Shown here piece by piece: positions 54,270 to 62,122 of a stretch of 64,000 nucleotides of DNA. Position numbers and translations under genes: made by a program. The DNA is from Actinomycetes bacterium. Its GTDB lineage: Bacteria > Actinomycetota > Actinomycetes > Propionibacteriales > Nocardioidaceae. How positions within the stretch are numbered: the first letter of the stretch is position 1; each line of letters starts with the position of its first letter. The notes beneath the pieces were generated by a model. It saw nothing but the letters and a program-made list of their open reading frames with translations, was not told where the DNA came from and searched no databases. The stretch spans positions 186,001 to 250,000 of the forward strand of contig JAEWOG010000092.1 in NCBI GenBank assembly GCA_023460975.1, in the 5' to 3' direction.

Positions 54270-55226
54270 ATGCCCGACTTCCCCGTCACTCCCGCCGACG
54301 TGCTCCTTCGACGTGACCTCGTCGCCCAGGGACTGACCGATCGCGACATCTGGCGACAGGTACGCGAGGGCCACCTCTTCAAGATCCGTCACGGCGCGTA
54401 CGTGCCGGCCGACCTGACCACAGACTTCGACGAGATCGCCGAGCTCCGCCTGCGGGCCCGAGCGGTCGTACGCACGGCCCACGCAACGAGCGTGCTGAGT
54501 CATCAGAGTGCCCTTGCCGAGTACGGCGTGCCCCTGTGGGGAGTCGACACCGCGACGGTCCACCTGACCCGTACGGATCAGCGGGCCGGCCGGCGAGAGG
54601 CAGGAATCGCGCACCATCGTGGCGAGTGCACTCCCGCGGACTGGGCGATCCGTGAGGGCGTACGCGTGATGACTCCGGCCAGGGCGGCGCTGGAAGTGGT
54701 GACCTCTGCTTCCCCAGAGGCAGGGTTGGTGGCGGTCTCGGCAATGCTGAACGCCCGACTCGTCACCGAGCAGGAGTTGGACGCGGCATGGGAACGCACG
54801 GTCCGCTGGCCCAACTCACTGCATGCGCGCATGGTCCTAGCCCGCGCGGACGCACGCCTCTCGAGCGTGGGCGAGTCACGGACCTGGCATCTGTTCCACG
54901 CGCAGCGGATTCCGTTGCCGGAACCCCAGGTACGCGTCGTCGACGACACCGGGGCACTGCTGGGAATCAGCGACTTCGCGTGGCGAGACAGGGGCGTCTT
55001 CCTGGAGTTCGACGGCCAGGCCAAGTACCACCACCATCGGCGACCGGAGGAGAGCGTCACGGACTATGTCCTGCGCGAGAAGCGACGCGAGGAGGCGATC
55101 TGCGCCGCCACCGGCTGGGTGTGCATCCGGATCACGTGGGAGGACCTGAGCCGCCCCCATGGCACCGCGCGCCGCATCAAGGCGTTGCTGGAGAGCCGCC
55201 GCATCGGGGTCGCGAGATCGGCGTGA
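54270..55226 (+). CDS. AbiEi-antitoxin-like / DUF559 endonuclease-like protein
   Basis: A 318-residue protein. The N-terminal about 60 residues resemble the winged-helix AbiEi-type antitoxin domain (LVAQGLTDRDIWRQVREGHLFKI in part, then RHGAYVP). The C-terminal region, FLEFDGQAKYH through WVCIRITWEDL, resembles the DUF559/Vsr-like endonuclease fold with Glu and Asp in a possible metal site. Such fusions are common and multicopy in actinobacteria, usually without a neighbouring AbiEii toxin, and none is seen here. It lies alone between the two copies of the 83-bp inverted repeat. Confidence 0.75.
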   Translation: MPDFPVTPADVLLRRDLVAQGLTDRDIWRQVREGHLFKIRHGAYVPADLTTDFDEIAELRLRARAVVRTAHATSVLSHQSALAEYGVPLWGVDTATVHLTRTDQRAGRREAGIAHHRGECTPADWAIREGVRVMTPARAALEVVTSASPEAGLVAVSAMLNARLVTEQELDAAWERTVRWPNSLHARMVLARADARLSSVGESRTWHLFHAQRIPLPEPQVRVVDDTGALLGISDFAWRDRGVFLEFDGQAKYHHHRRPEESVTDYVLREKRREEAICAATGWVCIRITWEDLSRPHGTARRIKALLESRRIGVARSA

Positions 55227-55265
55227 CCTGCCAGACCTGGTGGCCCTGGGTGGCAAGCGGCATTC

Positions 55266-55856
55266 TCAGCCGCTCACCCGCAGGACGCTGACGGCGAAGT
55301 TGGAGTCCGCCGTGAAGGGTTCGAGGTCCCACGTGGCGAAGCGATGCTCCACGACCATCCTTGCGCTGGCCACGTCGGCGTCGAAGCGTTCGTACGGGTA
55401 GCCCTCCTCGCGGCGGAAGCCGACCACCACGCGGCCACCGGGACGTACGTGTGCGGCGATGCGCGCCAGCACGGCCGGTTCGCTGCCCTGCGCCACGAAC
55501 AGCAGTACGTTGCCTGCCACGACGGCGAGGTCGAACGGCTCCTCGTCGAGGTCCAGAACGCTCAGGTCAGCCACCACCCAGTCCGGCCCCGGGTGGTCGT
55601 GTCGCGCCGCCTCGATGAGGATCGGGTCGACGTCCGCGCCCACCACCACGTGGCCGCGGCGATGCAGCTCCCCGCCGACCCGGCCCGGACCACAACCGGC
55701 GTCGAGGATGCGTGCCCCGCGCGGGAGCATCGCGTCGACCATGCGCGCTTCGCCGGCGAGGTCGGCGCCTTCGGCCGCCATGGTGCGGAAGCGCTCGACG
55801 TACCACTCGGAGTGACCGTCCTTGGTGCTGGTGAACCAGCGGGGCTGCTCAGTCAT
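55266..55856 (-). CDS. SAM-dependent class I methyltransferase
   Basis: A 196-residue protein. The SAM-binding motif I is RILDAGCGPGRVGGEL, with acidic VVGADVDP (motif II) and DLAVVAGNVLLF. The N-terminal GHSEWYVERFR is typical of a small actinobacterial methyltransferase group of unknown substrate. Two starts are possible, ATG 55856 and ATG 55874; neither has a clear ribosome binding site. It is convergent with the AbiEi-like gene and starts just inside the right copy of the 83-bp repeat. Confidence 0.83.
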   Translation of the reverse strand: MTEQPRWFTSTKDGHSEWYVERFRTMAAEGADLAGEARMVDAMLPRGARILDAGCGPGRVGGELHRRGHVVVGADVDPILIEAARHDHPGPDWVVADLSVLDLDEEPFDLAVVAGNVLLFVAQGSEPAVLARIAAHVRPGGRVVVGFRREEGYPYERFDADVASARMVVEHRFATWDLEPFTADSNFAVSVLRVSG

Positions 55857-55888
55857 GCCGCCATCGTCGCTCATGGGCCTGAACCACC

Positions 55889-55971
55889 ACTGGGCGGGGG
55901 AAACCCTCACGTAGTGGCCTTTGCAACGCCCTCAACGTGCGAGGACCCCCGCCTGAGCGGGGGTCCTCCGG
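55889..55971 (-). repeat. 83-bp inverted repeat, right copy
   Basis: Reverse-orientation copy of 54120-54202. Its terminator stem reads GAGGACCCCCGC and is still perfectly paired because both arms changed together. The second stem has two mismatches. The hairpin lies downstream of the minus-strand SDR gene at 56045 only on the opposite strand, so its role as a terminator for a flanking gene is unclear here. Confidence 0.88.
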
Positions 55972-56044
55972 TACGCAAGGCGCTGCCGAGCCCGGAACAC
56001 TGCGGACTACGCAGCGCCGGGTGACGAGGCGGTGGGGTGGAGCC

Positions 56045-56920
56045 TCAGGAGCCGTACACCTTGTCCGCCACCGCACCCTCGGAGATCAGGGCATCGACGA
56101 TCTCGCCCAGCTCGGTCGCCTCCCAGCGACGGCCGGCGTCGCGCGAGGCGCCGTGGCGCCAGCCGTCCTCGAGCGTGAGCAGCCCGCCGTCCGACTCGAA
56201 CACGCGTCCGGTCACGTGGCCCGCCGCCTGCGAGGCGAGCCAGGCGACGATCGGGCTGTTGTCCTCGGGCAGAGCCATCTGTGAGGTGTCGAAAGCACCC
56301 TCGGTCATGCGGGTCTTGGCGACGGGCGCCAGCGCGTTCACCGTCACGCCCACGCGGCCGAGCTCGGCCGCCGCCACCAGGGTCATCGAGGCGATGCCGC
56401 CCTTGGCCGCGGAGTAGGCGACCTGTCCGATCGAGCCCTGCAGGCCCGCGCCCGAGGTGGTGTTGATGACGCGAGCGGCCCGCTGGCGGCCGGCCTTGGA
56501 CTCGGCCCGCCAGTACGCGGCCGCGTGGCGCAGCGGAGCGAAGTGGCCCTTCAGGTGCACCCGGATCACCGCGTCCCACTCGTCCTCGGTGGCGTTGACG
56601 AGCATGCGGTCGCGCACGAACCCGGCGTTGTTGACGAGGATGTCCAGCCCGCCGAACGTGTCGATGGCCTGCTGCACCATGGCGCCAGCCTGCTCGAAGT
56701 CTGCGACGTCGGCGCCGTTGACGACGGCCTGGCCGCCCATGGCCTCGATCTCGGCCACGACCTGGTGGGCGGGCGAGTCCTCCTTCTCACCGTTGTTGGA
56801 GACGCCGAAGTCGTTGACGACGACCTTCGCCCCGTGACGGGCGAGCTCCAGCGCGTGCGCGCGGCCGATGCCGCGGCCCGCGCCGGTGACGATCGCGATG
56901 CGGTTCTCAAGCAGTGCCAT
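56045..56920 (-). CDS. short-chain dehydrogenase/reductase (Rv3548c-like)
   Basis: NAD(P)-dependent SDR of 291 residues. It has the Rossmann motif VTGAGRGIGRAHAL, NNAGF, and the catalytic Ser-Tyr-Lys set in INTTSGAGLQGSIGQVAYSAAKGG. A C-terminal extension of about 40 residues after the core resembles the HSD10/MFE-type forms. Position next to a second SDR and divergent from echA20 corresponds to Rv3548c in the KstR2 regulon, so a hydroxyacyl-CoA dehydrogenase step in ring C/D degradation is likely. The ATG is 5 bp from the upstream gene's stop. Confidence 0.88.
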   Translation of the reverse strand: MALLENRIAIVTGAGRGIGRAHALELARHGAKVVVNDFGVSNNGEKEDSPAHQVVAEIEAMGGQAVVNGADVADFEQAGAMVQQAIDTFGGLDILVNNAGFVRDRMLVNATEDEWDAVIRVHLKGHFAPLRHAAAYWRAESKAGRQRAARVINTTSGAGLQGSIGQVAYSAAKGGIASMTLVAAAELGRVGVTVNALAPVAKTRMTEGAFDTSQMALPEDNSPIVAWLASQAAGHVTGRVFESDGGLLTLEDGWRHGASRDAGRRWEATELGEIVDALISEGAVADKVYGS

Positions 56921-56925
56921 GGGGG

Positions 56926-57720
56926 TCACCCTTCGCTGTTGGTGGCGGCGCCGTGCGGCGTCGCATGGTTGAGGACGTACTGGAAGACGGGGAGCTCGCC
57001 GCCGCCGTGGCACTCGATCGAGGCGCCGGTGACGTACGAGGCGAGGTCGCTGGCCAGGAAGAGCGCCACGTTGCCGACCTCACGGGGGGCAGCCATCCTG
57101 CCCAGTGGGATGGTGGCCTCGATGGCCTTCACGGTGGCGTCGCCGCCGTAGTGGTCGTCGGTCTGCTCCGTGCGGCACAGTCCGACGTTGATCGCGTTGA
57201 CGCGCACCTTCGGGCCCCACTCCATGCCCAGGGACTGGGTCAAGGAGTCGACGCCGGCCTTGGCAGCGCCGTACGCAGCAGTGCCCGGCGAGGGGCGCAA
57301 GGCGCTGATCGAGGAGATGTTCACGATCGACCCGCCCTCCGGCTGGGCCTGCATGACGGCGTTCGCGGCCTGTGCCACCAGCAGCGGTGCGGTCAGGTTG
57401 AGCCCGAGGATCCGGTCGTGCAGGCGGGGTGAGGCGTCGGCGGCGAGCGCGTACGGGGCTCCCCCGGCGTTGTTGATCACGACGTCGAGGCGGCCGTGCG
57501 TGGCAACGATCCGATCGATGAGGGCGGCGACCGAGGAGGGGTCACGGACGTCGCACACCAGGTGGGTGGTGCCTGGGGCAGGCGCGTCCACCTCGGAGCG
57601 GGCGCAGGTGACGACGGTGGCACCCGCGTCGACGAATGCCGCGCTGATGCCGGCGCCGATGCCGCGGGACCCGCCCGTGACGAGGACGACCCGGCCGGAG
57701 AGGTCGATGGAGACTGACAT
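56926..57720 (-). CDS. short-chain dehydrogenase/reductase (Rv3549c-like)
   Basis: SDR of 264 residues with VTGGSRGIGAGISAAF, NNAGGAPYA and the catalytic NISSISALRPSPGTAAYGAAKAG. It ends with ITGASIECHGGGE-type residues (YVTGASIECHGGGELP). Gene order with the next SDR matches Rv3549c-Rv3548c. Start ATG 57720 lies 15 bp from the KstR2-like palindrome shared with echA20. The exact steroid intermediate oxidised is not established. Confidence 0.88.
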   Translation of the reverse strand: MSVSIDLSGRVVLVTGGSRGIGAGISAAFVDAGATVVTCARSEVDAPAPGTTHLVCDVRDPSSVAALIDRIVATHGRLDVVINNAGGAPYALAADASPRLHDRILGLNLTAPLLVAQAANAVMQAQPEGGSIVNISSISALRPSPGTAAYGAAKAGVDSLTQSLGMEWGPKVRVNAINVGLCRTEQTDDHYGGDATVKAIEATIPLGRMAAPREVGNVALFLASDLASYVTGASIECHGGGELPVFQYVLNHATPHGAATNSEG

Positions 57721-57735
57721 GCTGATAGGCTACCA

Positions 57736-57749
57736 AGCAAACGTTTGGT
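57736..57749. promoter_or_regulatory. KstR2-like operator between SDR and echA20
   Basis: AGCAAACGTTTGGT resembles the KstR2 consensus AnCAAGnnCTTGnT but has A/T in place of the G/C pair at positions 6 and 9, a symmetric change. It is flanked by ACCA on the left and TTG on the right. It is centred between the divergent starts at 57720 and 57794. KstR2 itself is encoded at 63289-63882. Confidence 0.78.
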
Positions 57750-57793
57750 TGTGTGGAGTCGGGCCGGGCCCGACCACTGCGAAAGGTTGGTTC

Positions 57794-58555
57794 ATGGCCA
57801 TCACCTCCGAGTTGCGCGAGGACCACGTCCGCGTCATCACCATGGAGCACGGCAAGGTCAACGCCCTGCCGGTCGCCGACTGGTTCGGCGTCGCCGAGGC
57901 CCTCGACGCGGCAAGCCGTGACCCCGAGACCCGCGTGGTCGTGCTGCGCGCCGAGGGCCGCGGCTTCAACGCTGGCGTCGACATCAAGGAGATGCAGAAC
58001 ACCACGGGATTCGATGCCCTCCTCGGCGCCAACGCGGGCTGCTACGCCGCGTTCAAGGCCGTGTACGAGTGCGCCGTTCCCGTCATCGCCGCCGTCAACG
58101 GTCACTGCATCGGTGGCGGCGTCGGCCTGGTCGGCAACGCCGACATCGTGGTCGCCAGCGACGACGCCTACTTCAGCGTCCCCGAGGTCAACCAGGGCGC
58201 GCTGGGCGCGGCCACCCACATGGCCCGACTCGTTCCGCAGCACATGATGCGCACCCTCTACTTCACCGCTGGCCGCATCAACGCGACGCAGCTCGTGGAG
58301 TACGGCACGGTCTACCGCGCGGTCCCCCGCGCCGAGCTGGACGAGGCAGCCCTCGAGATCGCGCGCACCATCGCATCCAAGAACCCCAAGGTCATCCGCG
58401 CGGCCAAGGAGGCCATCAACGGGATCGACCCGATCGACGTGAACAAGTCCTACCGCTTCGAGCAGGGCTTCACCTTCGAACTCAACCTCAAGGGCGTCGC
58501 GGACGAGCTCCGCGACGACTTCGCAGGCACCGACAAGGCCAAGACGGCCAACTGA
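57794..58555 (+). CDS. echA20: enoyl-CoA hydratase-like ring-opening enzyme EchA20
   Basis: Crotonase-fold enzyme that hydrolytically opens the last steroid D ring in HIP-type CoA intermediates. The 253-residue protein matches remembered EchA20 (Rv3550): RAEGRGFNAGVDIKEMQ, VYECAVPVIAAVNGHCIGGG, EVNQGALGAATHMARLVPQH, NPKVIRAAKEAING and YRFEQGFTFELNLKGVADE in parts. It opens the plus-strand operon with ipdA, ipdB and ipdC behind the KstR2-like site. Confidence 0.94.
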   Translation: MAITSELREDHVRVITMEHGKVNALPVADWFGVAEALDAASRDPETRVVVLRAEGRGFNAGVDIKEMQNTTGFDALLGANAGCYAAFKAVYECAVPVIAAVNGHCIGGGVGLVGNADIVVASDDAYFSVPEVNQGALGAATHMARLVPQHMMRTLYFTAGRINATQLVEYGTVYRAVPRAELDEAALEIARTIASKNPKVIRAAKEAINGIDPIDVNKSYRFEQGFTFELNLKGVADELRDDFAGTDKAKTAN

Positions 58556-58584
58556 CCCGCACTGCCAGGAAAGGAACTTCCTCG

Positions 58585-59469
58585 ATGAAGCCCCGCAACA
58601 AGGAGATGACCATCGACCAGGTGGTCGAGCAGCTCTCCGACGGCATGACCATCGGCATCGGGGGCTGGGGCCCCCGCCGCAAGCCCATGGCGCTGGTGCG
58701 CGCGATCCTGCGCAGCGACCTCAAGGACCTCACCATCGTGGCGTGGGGCGGCGCGGACGTCGGCCTGCTCGCCGAGGCCGGCAAGGTCAAGAAGCTCGTC
58801 TATGCCTTCGTCTCGATGGACTCCGTCCCGCTCGAGCCCCACTTCCAGGCCGCCCGCCAGAACGGCACGATCCCCGAGATCTGCGAGTGGGACGAGGGCA
58901 TGTTCCAGACCGGCCTCAAGGCCGCGGCGGAGCGTCTGCCGTTCCTGCCGATGCGCGCCGGTCTGGGCAGCGACGTGCTGGTCAACAACCCCGACCTCAA
59001 GCTCGTCGCCAGCCCGTACGCGGACGAGAACGGCGACCACGAGGAGTTCGTGGCCGTCCCCGCGCTCAAGCTCGACGTCGCGCTGGTCCACATGAACCGC
59101 GCCGACGTGCACGGCAACGCCACCTACCTCGGCCCCGACCCGTACTTCGACGACCTGTTCTGCATGGCCGCCGACAAGGCGTTCGTCTCGTGCGAGCAGA
59201 TCGTCGACACGGCTGGCCTGACCGTCGACACCCCCGTCCAGCGCGTCCTGCTGAACCGGATGATGGTGGCCGGTGTGGTCGAGACGCCCAACGGTGCGCA
59301 CTTCACCACCTGCACCCCCGACTACGAGCGCGACGAGAAGTTCCAGCGCCACTACGCCAAGTCCGCCCAGGACCCCGAGGCGTGGACCGCCTTCAAGGAG
59401 CGGTTCCTCGCGGGCGACGAGTCGGCCTACCAGGACGCCGTGAAGGCGTTCGCCGCCGAGCAGGCCTGA
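58585..59469 (+). CDS. ipdA: COCHEA-CoA hydrolase subunit IpdA
   Basis: Alpha subunit of IpdAB, which opens steroid ring C although it has a class I CoA-transferase fold. The 294-residue protein starts MKPRNKEMTIDQVVEQLSDG and contains IGIGGWGPRRKPM and the acidic segment ICEWDEGMFQTG (Glu101, Glu104), near where the catalytic glutamate of mycobacterial IpdA is reported. AGGAAAGGA lies 8-16 bases before the ATG. ipdB follows after 19 bp. Confidence 0.93.
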   Translation: MKPRNKEMTIDQVVEQLSDGMTIGIGGWGPRRKPMALVRAILRSDLKDLTIVAWGGADVGLLAEAGKVKKLVYAFVSMDSVPLEPHFQAARQNGTIPEICEWDEGMFQTGLKAAAERLPFLPMRAGLGSDVLVNNPDLKLVASPYADENGDHEEFVAVPALKLDVALVHMNRADVHGNATYLGPDPYFDDLFCMAADKAFVSCEQIVDTAGLTVDTPVQRVLLNRMMVAGVVETPNGAHFTTCTPDYERDEKFQRHYAKSAQDPEAWTAFKERFLAGDESAYQDAVKAFAAEQA

Positions 59470-59488
59470 GCCAGAAGGAAGACTGACG

Positions 59489-60277
59489 ATGACTGACTCC
59501 ACCACCGCATTCAGCCGCGCAGAGGTCTGCGCCGCCGCCATCGCCGACGCGTTCGCCGCCGACGGCGAGATCTTCGGCTCGCCGATGGGCACGCTCCCCA
59601 TGCTGGGCGTACGCCTGGCCAAGCTCACCTCCAACCCCGACCTCGTCATCTCCGACGGCGAGTCGCTGTTCCTGGGCGGCGTGCCGCCGATCTTCGCGAA
59701 GGGCGACGTCGTCGAGGGCTGGATCCCGTTCCGCCGCGTCTTCGACGTGGTCGCGTACGGCAAGCGCCACGTCATGATGGGCGCCACCCAGGTCGACAAG
59801 CACGGCAACCAGAACATCTCCGCCATCGGCGACTTCGCCCAGCCCAAGCGCCAGCTCCTGGGCTCGCGTGGGGCTCCGGGCAACACGGTCAACAACCGGA
59901 CCTCGTACTGGGTGCCCAAGCACTCGCCGCGCGTCTTCGTGGAGCGCGTCGACATCGTCTCCGGTGTCGGCCCCAAGGCGGCCAAGGAGGCGGGCCCGGC
60001 GGCGTCGAAGTACAACGACATCCACCGGATCGTGTCCAACCTGGGTGTCTTCGACATGACGGGCCCCGACGACACCATGGCCCTGCGCTCGATCCACCCC
60101 GGCGTCACGCTGGAGGAGATCGTCGAGAGCACCGGCTTCGAGCTGCACATCCCGGCCGACGTGCCGACGACGCGCGAGCCCTCCCCGGGCGAGCTCATGC
60201 TGATCCGCGAAATGCTCGACCCCAAGAACATCCGCGACCGCGAGGTCCCGCCGGTGGACGCGGGGGCTTCGAAGTGA
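59489..60277 (+). CDS. ipdB: COCHEA-CoA hydrolase subunit IpdB
   Basis: Beta subunit of the ring-C hydrolase. The 262-residue protein shows GSPMGTLPMLGVRLAKLTSNPDLVI in parts, MMGATQVDKHGNQNISAIGD, GSRGAPGNTVNNRTSYWV and SNLGVFDMTGPDD, as remembered for Rv3552. It is about ten residues longer than the mycobacterial protein. Its stop overlaps the ipdC start (GTGA), so IpdA, IpdB and IpdC are likely made together. Confidence 0.93.
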   Translation: MTDSTTAFSRAEVCAAAIADAFAADGEIFGSPMGTLPMLGVRLAKLTSNPDLVISDGESLFLGGVPPIFAKGDVVEGWIPFRRVFDVVAYGKRHVMMGATQVDKHGNQNISAIGDFAQPKRQLLGSRGAPGNTVNNRTSYWVPKHSPRVFVERVDIVSGVGPKAAKEAGPAASKYNDIHRIVSNLGVFDMTGPDDTMALRSIHPGVTLEEIVESTGFELHIPADVPTTREPSPGELMLIREMLDPKNIRDREVPPVDAGASK

Positions 60278-61341
60278 TCGAGCAGCAGCTGAGGACCCCG
60301 CTGACCGAGCTCACCGGCATCAAGCACCCGGTCGTGCAGACCGGGATGGGCTGGGTCGCTGGCCCGCGCCTGGTCTCGGCGACGGCCAACGCGGGTGGCC
60401 TGGGCATCCTCGCCTCGGCGACGATGACCAAGGACGAGCTCGAGAAGGCGATCGTCGAGGTCAAGGGCCGCACGGATGCTCCGTTCGGCGTCAACCTGCG
60501 CGCCGACGCCGCTGACGCGCCGGCTCGCTGCGAGCTCCTCATCGAGTACGGCGTCAAGGTCGCCTCGTTCGCACTGGCCCCGAAGCCGGAGCTGATCGCG
60601 AAGCTCAAGGAGCACGGCATCGTCGTGATCCCGAGCGTCGGCCTGCCCAAGCACGCCAAGAAGGTCGCCTCGTGGGGCGCCGATGCGGTGATGATCCAGG
60701 GCGGCGAGGGTGGCGGCCACACCGGCTCCACCCCCACGACGCTGCTGCTCCCGTCGGTCCTCGACGCGGTCGACATCCCCGTCATCGCGGCGGGTGGCTT
60801 CTTCGACGGTCGCGGCCTCGCGGCGGCGCTGTCGTACGGCGCCGCCGGTATCGGCATGGGCACCCGCTTCCTGCTGACCTCCGACTCGGCGGTGCCGGAC
60901 GCGGTGAAGCAGAAGTACCTCGGCTACGGCCTCGACGGCACCGTCGTCACGGCCAAGGTGGACGGCATGCCGCACCGGATGCTGCGTACGAAGCTGGTCG
61001 AGGAGATCGAGGGCGGATCGTCGCTCAAGCGCCTCGTCCCGACGCTCAAGCGCACGCTGGAGTTCAAGGAGATGAGCGGCATGTCCTGGAAGGACCTGCT
61101 CGTCGACGGTCGCGAGATGCGCAAGGCGCAGGGCCGTACGGTCCAGCAGATGGCGTTGGCCGCCAACACCCCGATGATGCTCAAGGCCGGCCTCGTCGAG
61201 GGCGACACCGACGCGGGCGTGCTCGCCTCCGGCCAGGTCGTGGGCCTGCTGGAGGACCTGCCCTCGTGTGACGAGTTGATCTCGCGCGTGGTCACCGAAG
61301 CCGTCGCTCAACTGAAGAGCGCGCACGCCAGCGTTCTGTGA
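60274..61341 (+). CDS. ipdC: HIP-pathway flavin reductase IpdC
   Basis: FMN-dependent enzyme of the nitronate monooxygenase fold that handles the 5-hydroxy-HIP-CoA intermediate of ring C/D degradation. The 355-residue length equals that of M. tuberculosis IpdC. Visible features are GIKHPVVQTGMGWVAG, IQGGEGGGHTGSTPTT, VIAAGGFFDGRGLAAALSYGA in parts and GIGMGTRF. It ends the echA20-ipdABC operon; a strong hairpin follows. Confidence 0.92.
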   Translation: MIEQQLRTPLTELTGIKHPVVQTGMGWVAGPRLVSATANAGGLGILASATMTKDELEKAIVEVKGRTDAPFGVNLRADAADAPARCELLIEYGVKVASFALAPKPELIAKLKEHGIVVIPSVGLPKHAKKVASWGADAVMIQGGEGGGHTGSTPTTLLLPSVLDAVDIPVIAAGGFFDGRGLAAALSYGAAGIGMGTRFLLTSDSAVPDAVKQKYLGYGLDGTVVTAKVDGMPHRMLRTKLVEEIEGGSSLKRLVPTLKRTLEFKEMSGMSWKDLLVDGREMRKAQGRTVQQMALAANTPMMLKAGLVEGDTDAGVLASGQVVGLLEDLPSCDELISRVVTEAVAQLKSAHASVL

Positions 61342-61356
61342 CGACCAGCGACCCCG

Positions 61357-61399
61357 ACGCGGGTCCGGGAGCGGCCCCTCGCCGCCCCCGGGCCCGCGT
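61357..61399 (+). terminator. terminator hairpin after ipdC
   Basis: ACGCGGGTCCGGGAGCGGC pairs almost completely with the arm 61381-61399 around a 5-base loop. It lies 15 bp after the ipdC stop and 12 bp before the sulfotransferase start, so the latter probably has separate expression or depends on readthrough. Confidence 0.75.
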
Positions 61400-61411
61400 T
61401 AGTCTTCGCTG

Positions 61412-62047
61412 GTGCTGATCTCCGACAGCCTGCGGCTGGTGTTCGTCCACGTCCCCAAGACCGGGGGCGACTCGATCGACAAGCTCCTGCGCGAGCAGAT
61501 CCCGGACCACCGCAAGCAGCCGGGAGGCCGCCACCCGTCCCTGGGCAAGATCGTCGAACGCGAGCCGCAACTGGCGTCGTACTGGTCCTTCGCCCTCGTC
61601 CGCAATCCGTGGGCGCGGATGGTGTCGTGGTGGTCGATGATCGACAAGTGGAACCGCGCGTACGGCCCCGCCTCGGGCAAGCCGCAGGTGGCTCAAGGCG
61701 GCATGCGTGACGGCAACAAGATGTGGCGTCAGGTCGCCGAGTACGCCGACTTCACCGAGTTCATCCTGCGCGGCACCGACGAGATCGCCCGCCTGCGTAC
61801 TCCTCAGGGTGCCTACCTGCGCGACGGGGATCGAGAGGTCGACCACATCGGCCGTACGGAGACGCTCGCGGCCGACATCGCGCTCGTGCAGGATCACCTC
61901 GGGCTCCCCCGCCTTGAGGTGCCGCACCACAACCAGTCCGGCTCGCGCGGGCACTGGCGCGACTTCTACACCCCCGATGCCCGCGACCGGATCGCGCAGG
62001 CGTACGCCCCCGACATCCAGCGCTGGGGCTACTCCTTCGACGACTGA
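61412..62047 (+). CDS. sulfotransferase family protein
   Basis: A 211-residue protein. The 5'-phosphosulfate loop is FVHVPKTGGDSIDKLL and the 3'-phosphate site is FALVRNPWARMVSWW, both as in PAPS-dependent sulfotransferases of the Golgi-like type. The C-terminal part is charged with many Asp/Arg. The acceptor is unknown. It sits between ipdC and fadA6, which are neighbours in the mycobacterial cluster apart from Rv3554-55, and is bounded by hairpins on both sides. That suggests a later insertion. Start GTG 61412. Confidence 0.82.
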   Translation: MLISDSLRLVFVHVPKTGGDSIDKLLREQIPDHRKQPGGRHPSLGKIVEREPQLASYWSFALVRNPWARMVSWWSMIDKWNRAYGPASGKPQVAQGGMRDGNKMWRQVAEYADFTEFILRGTDEIARLRTPQGAYLRDGDREVDHIGRTETLAADIALVQDHLGLPRLEVPHHNQSGSRGHWRDFYTPDARDRIAQAYAPDIQRWGYSFDD

Positions 62048-62059
62048 CTCCGACCCAAC

Positions 62060-62105
62060 AACGTCATGGCCGCCGGTCGCACCAGCGACCAGCGGCCATG
62101 ACGTT
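62060..62105. terminator. hairpin between sulfotransferase gene and fadA6
   Basis: AACGTCATGGCCGC pairs perfectly with the arm ending at 62105; an inner GGTCGC/GCGACC stem extends it. It lies 12 bp after the sulfotransferase stop and 17 bp before the convergent fadA6 stop, so it can end both transcripts. Confidence 0.82.
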
Positions 62106-62122
62106 GCGCGAGAGGGCGGAGC

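Noticed and set aside
54270..55226. Complete AbiE toxin-antitoxin system
   Set aside because: Only the AbiEi-like N-domain is present, fused to a nuclease-like domain; no AbiEii nucleotidyltransferase gene is adjacent.
58450..61326. Very long open frame (958 codons) on the minus strand opposite echA20 to ipdC
   Set aside because: It is the antisense of well-recognised genes; high GC with G/C at third positions keeps the opposite frame free of stops. Its translation has biased, family-free composition.
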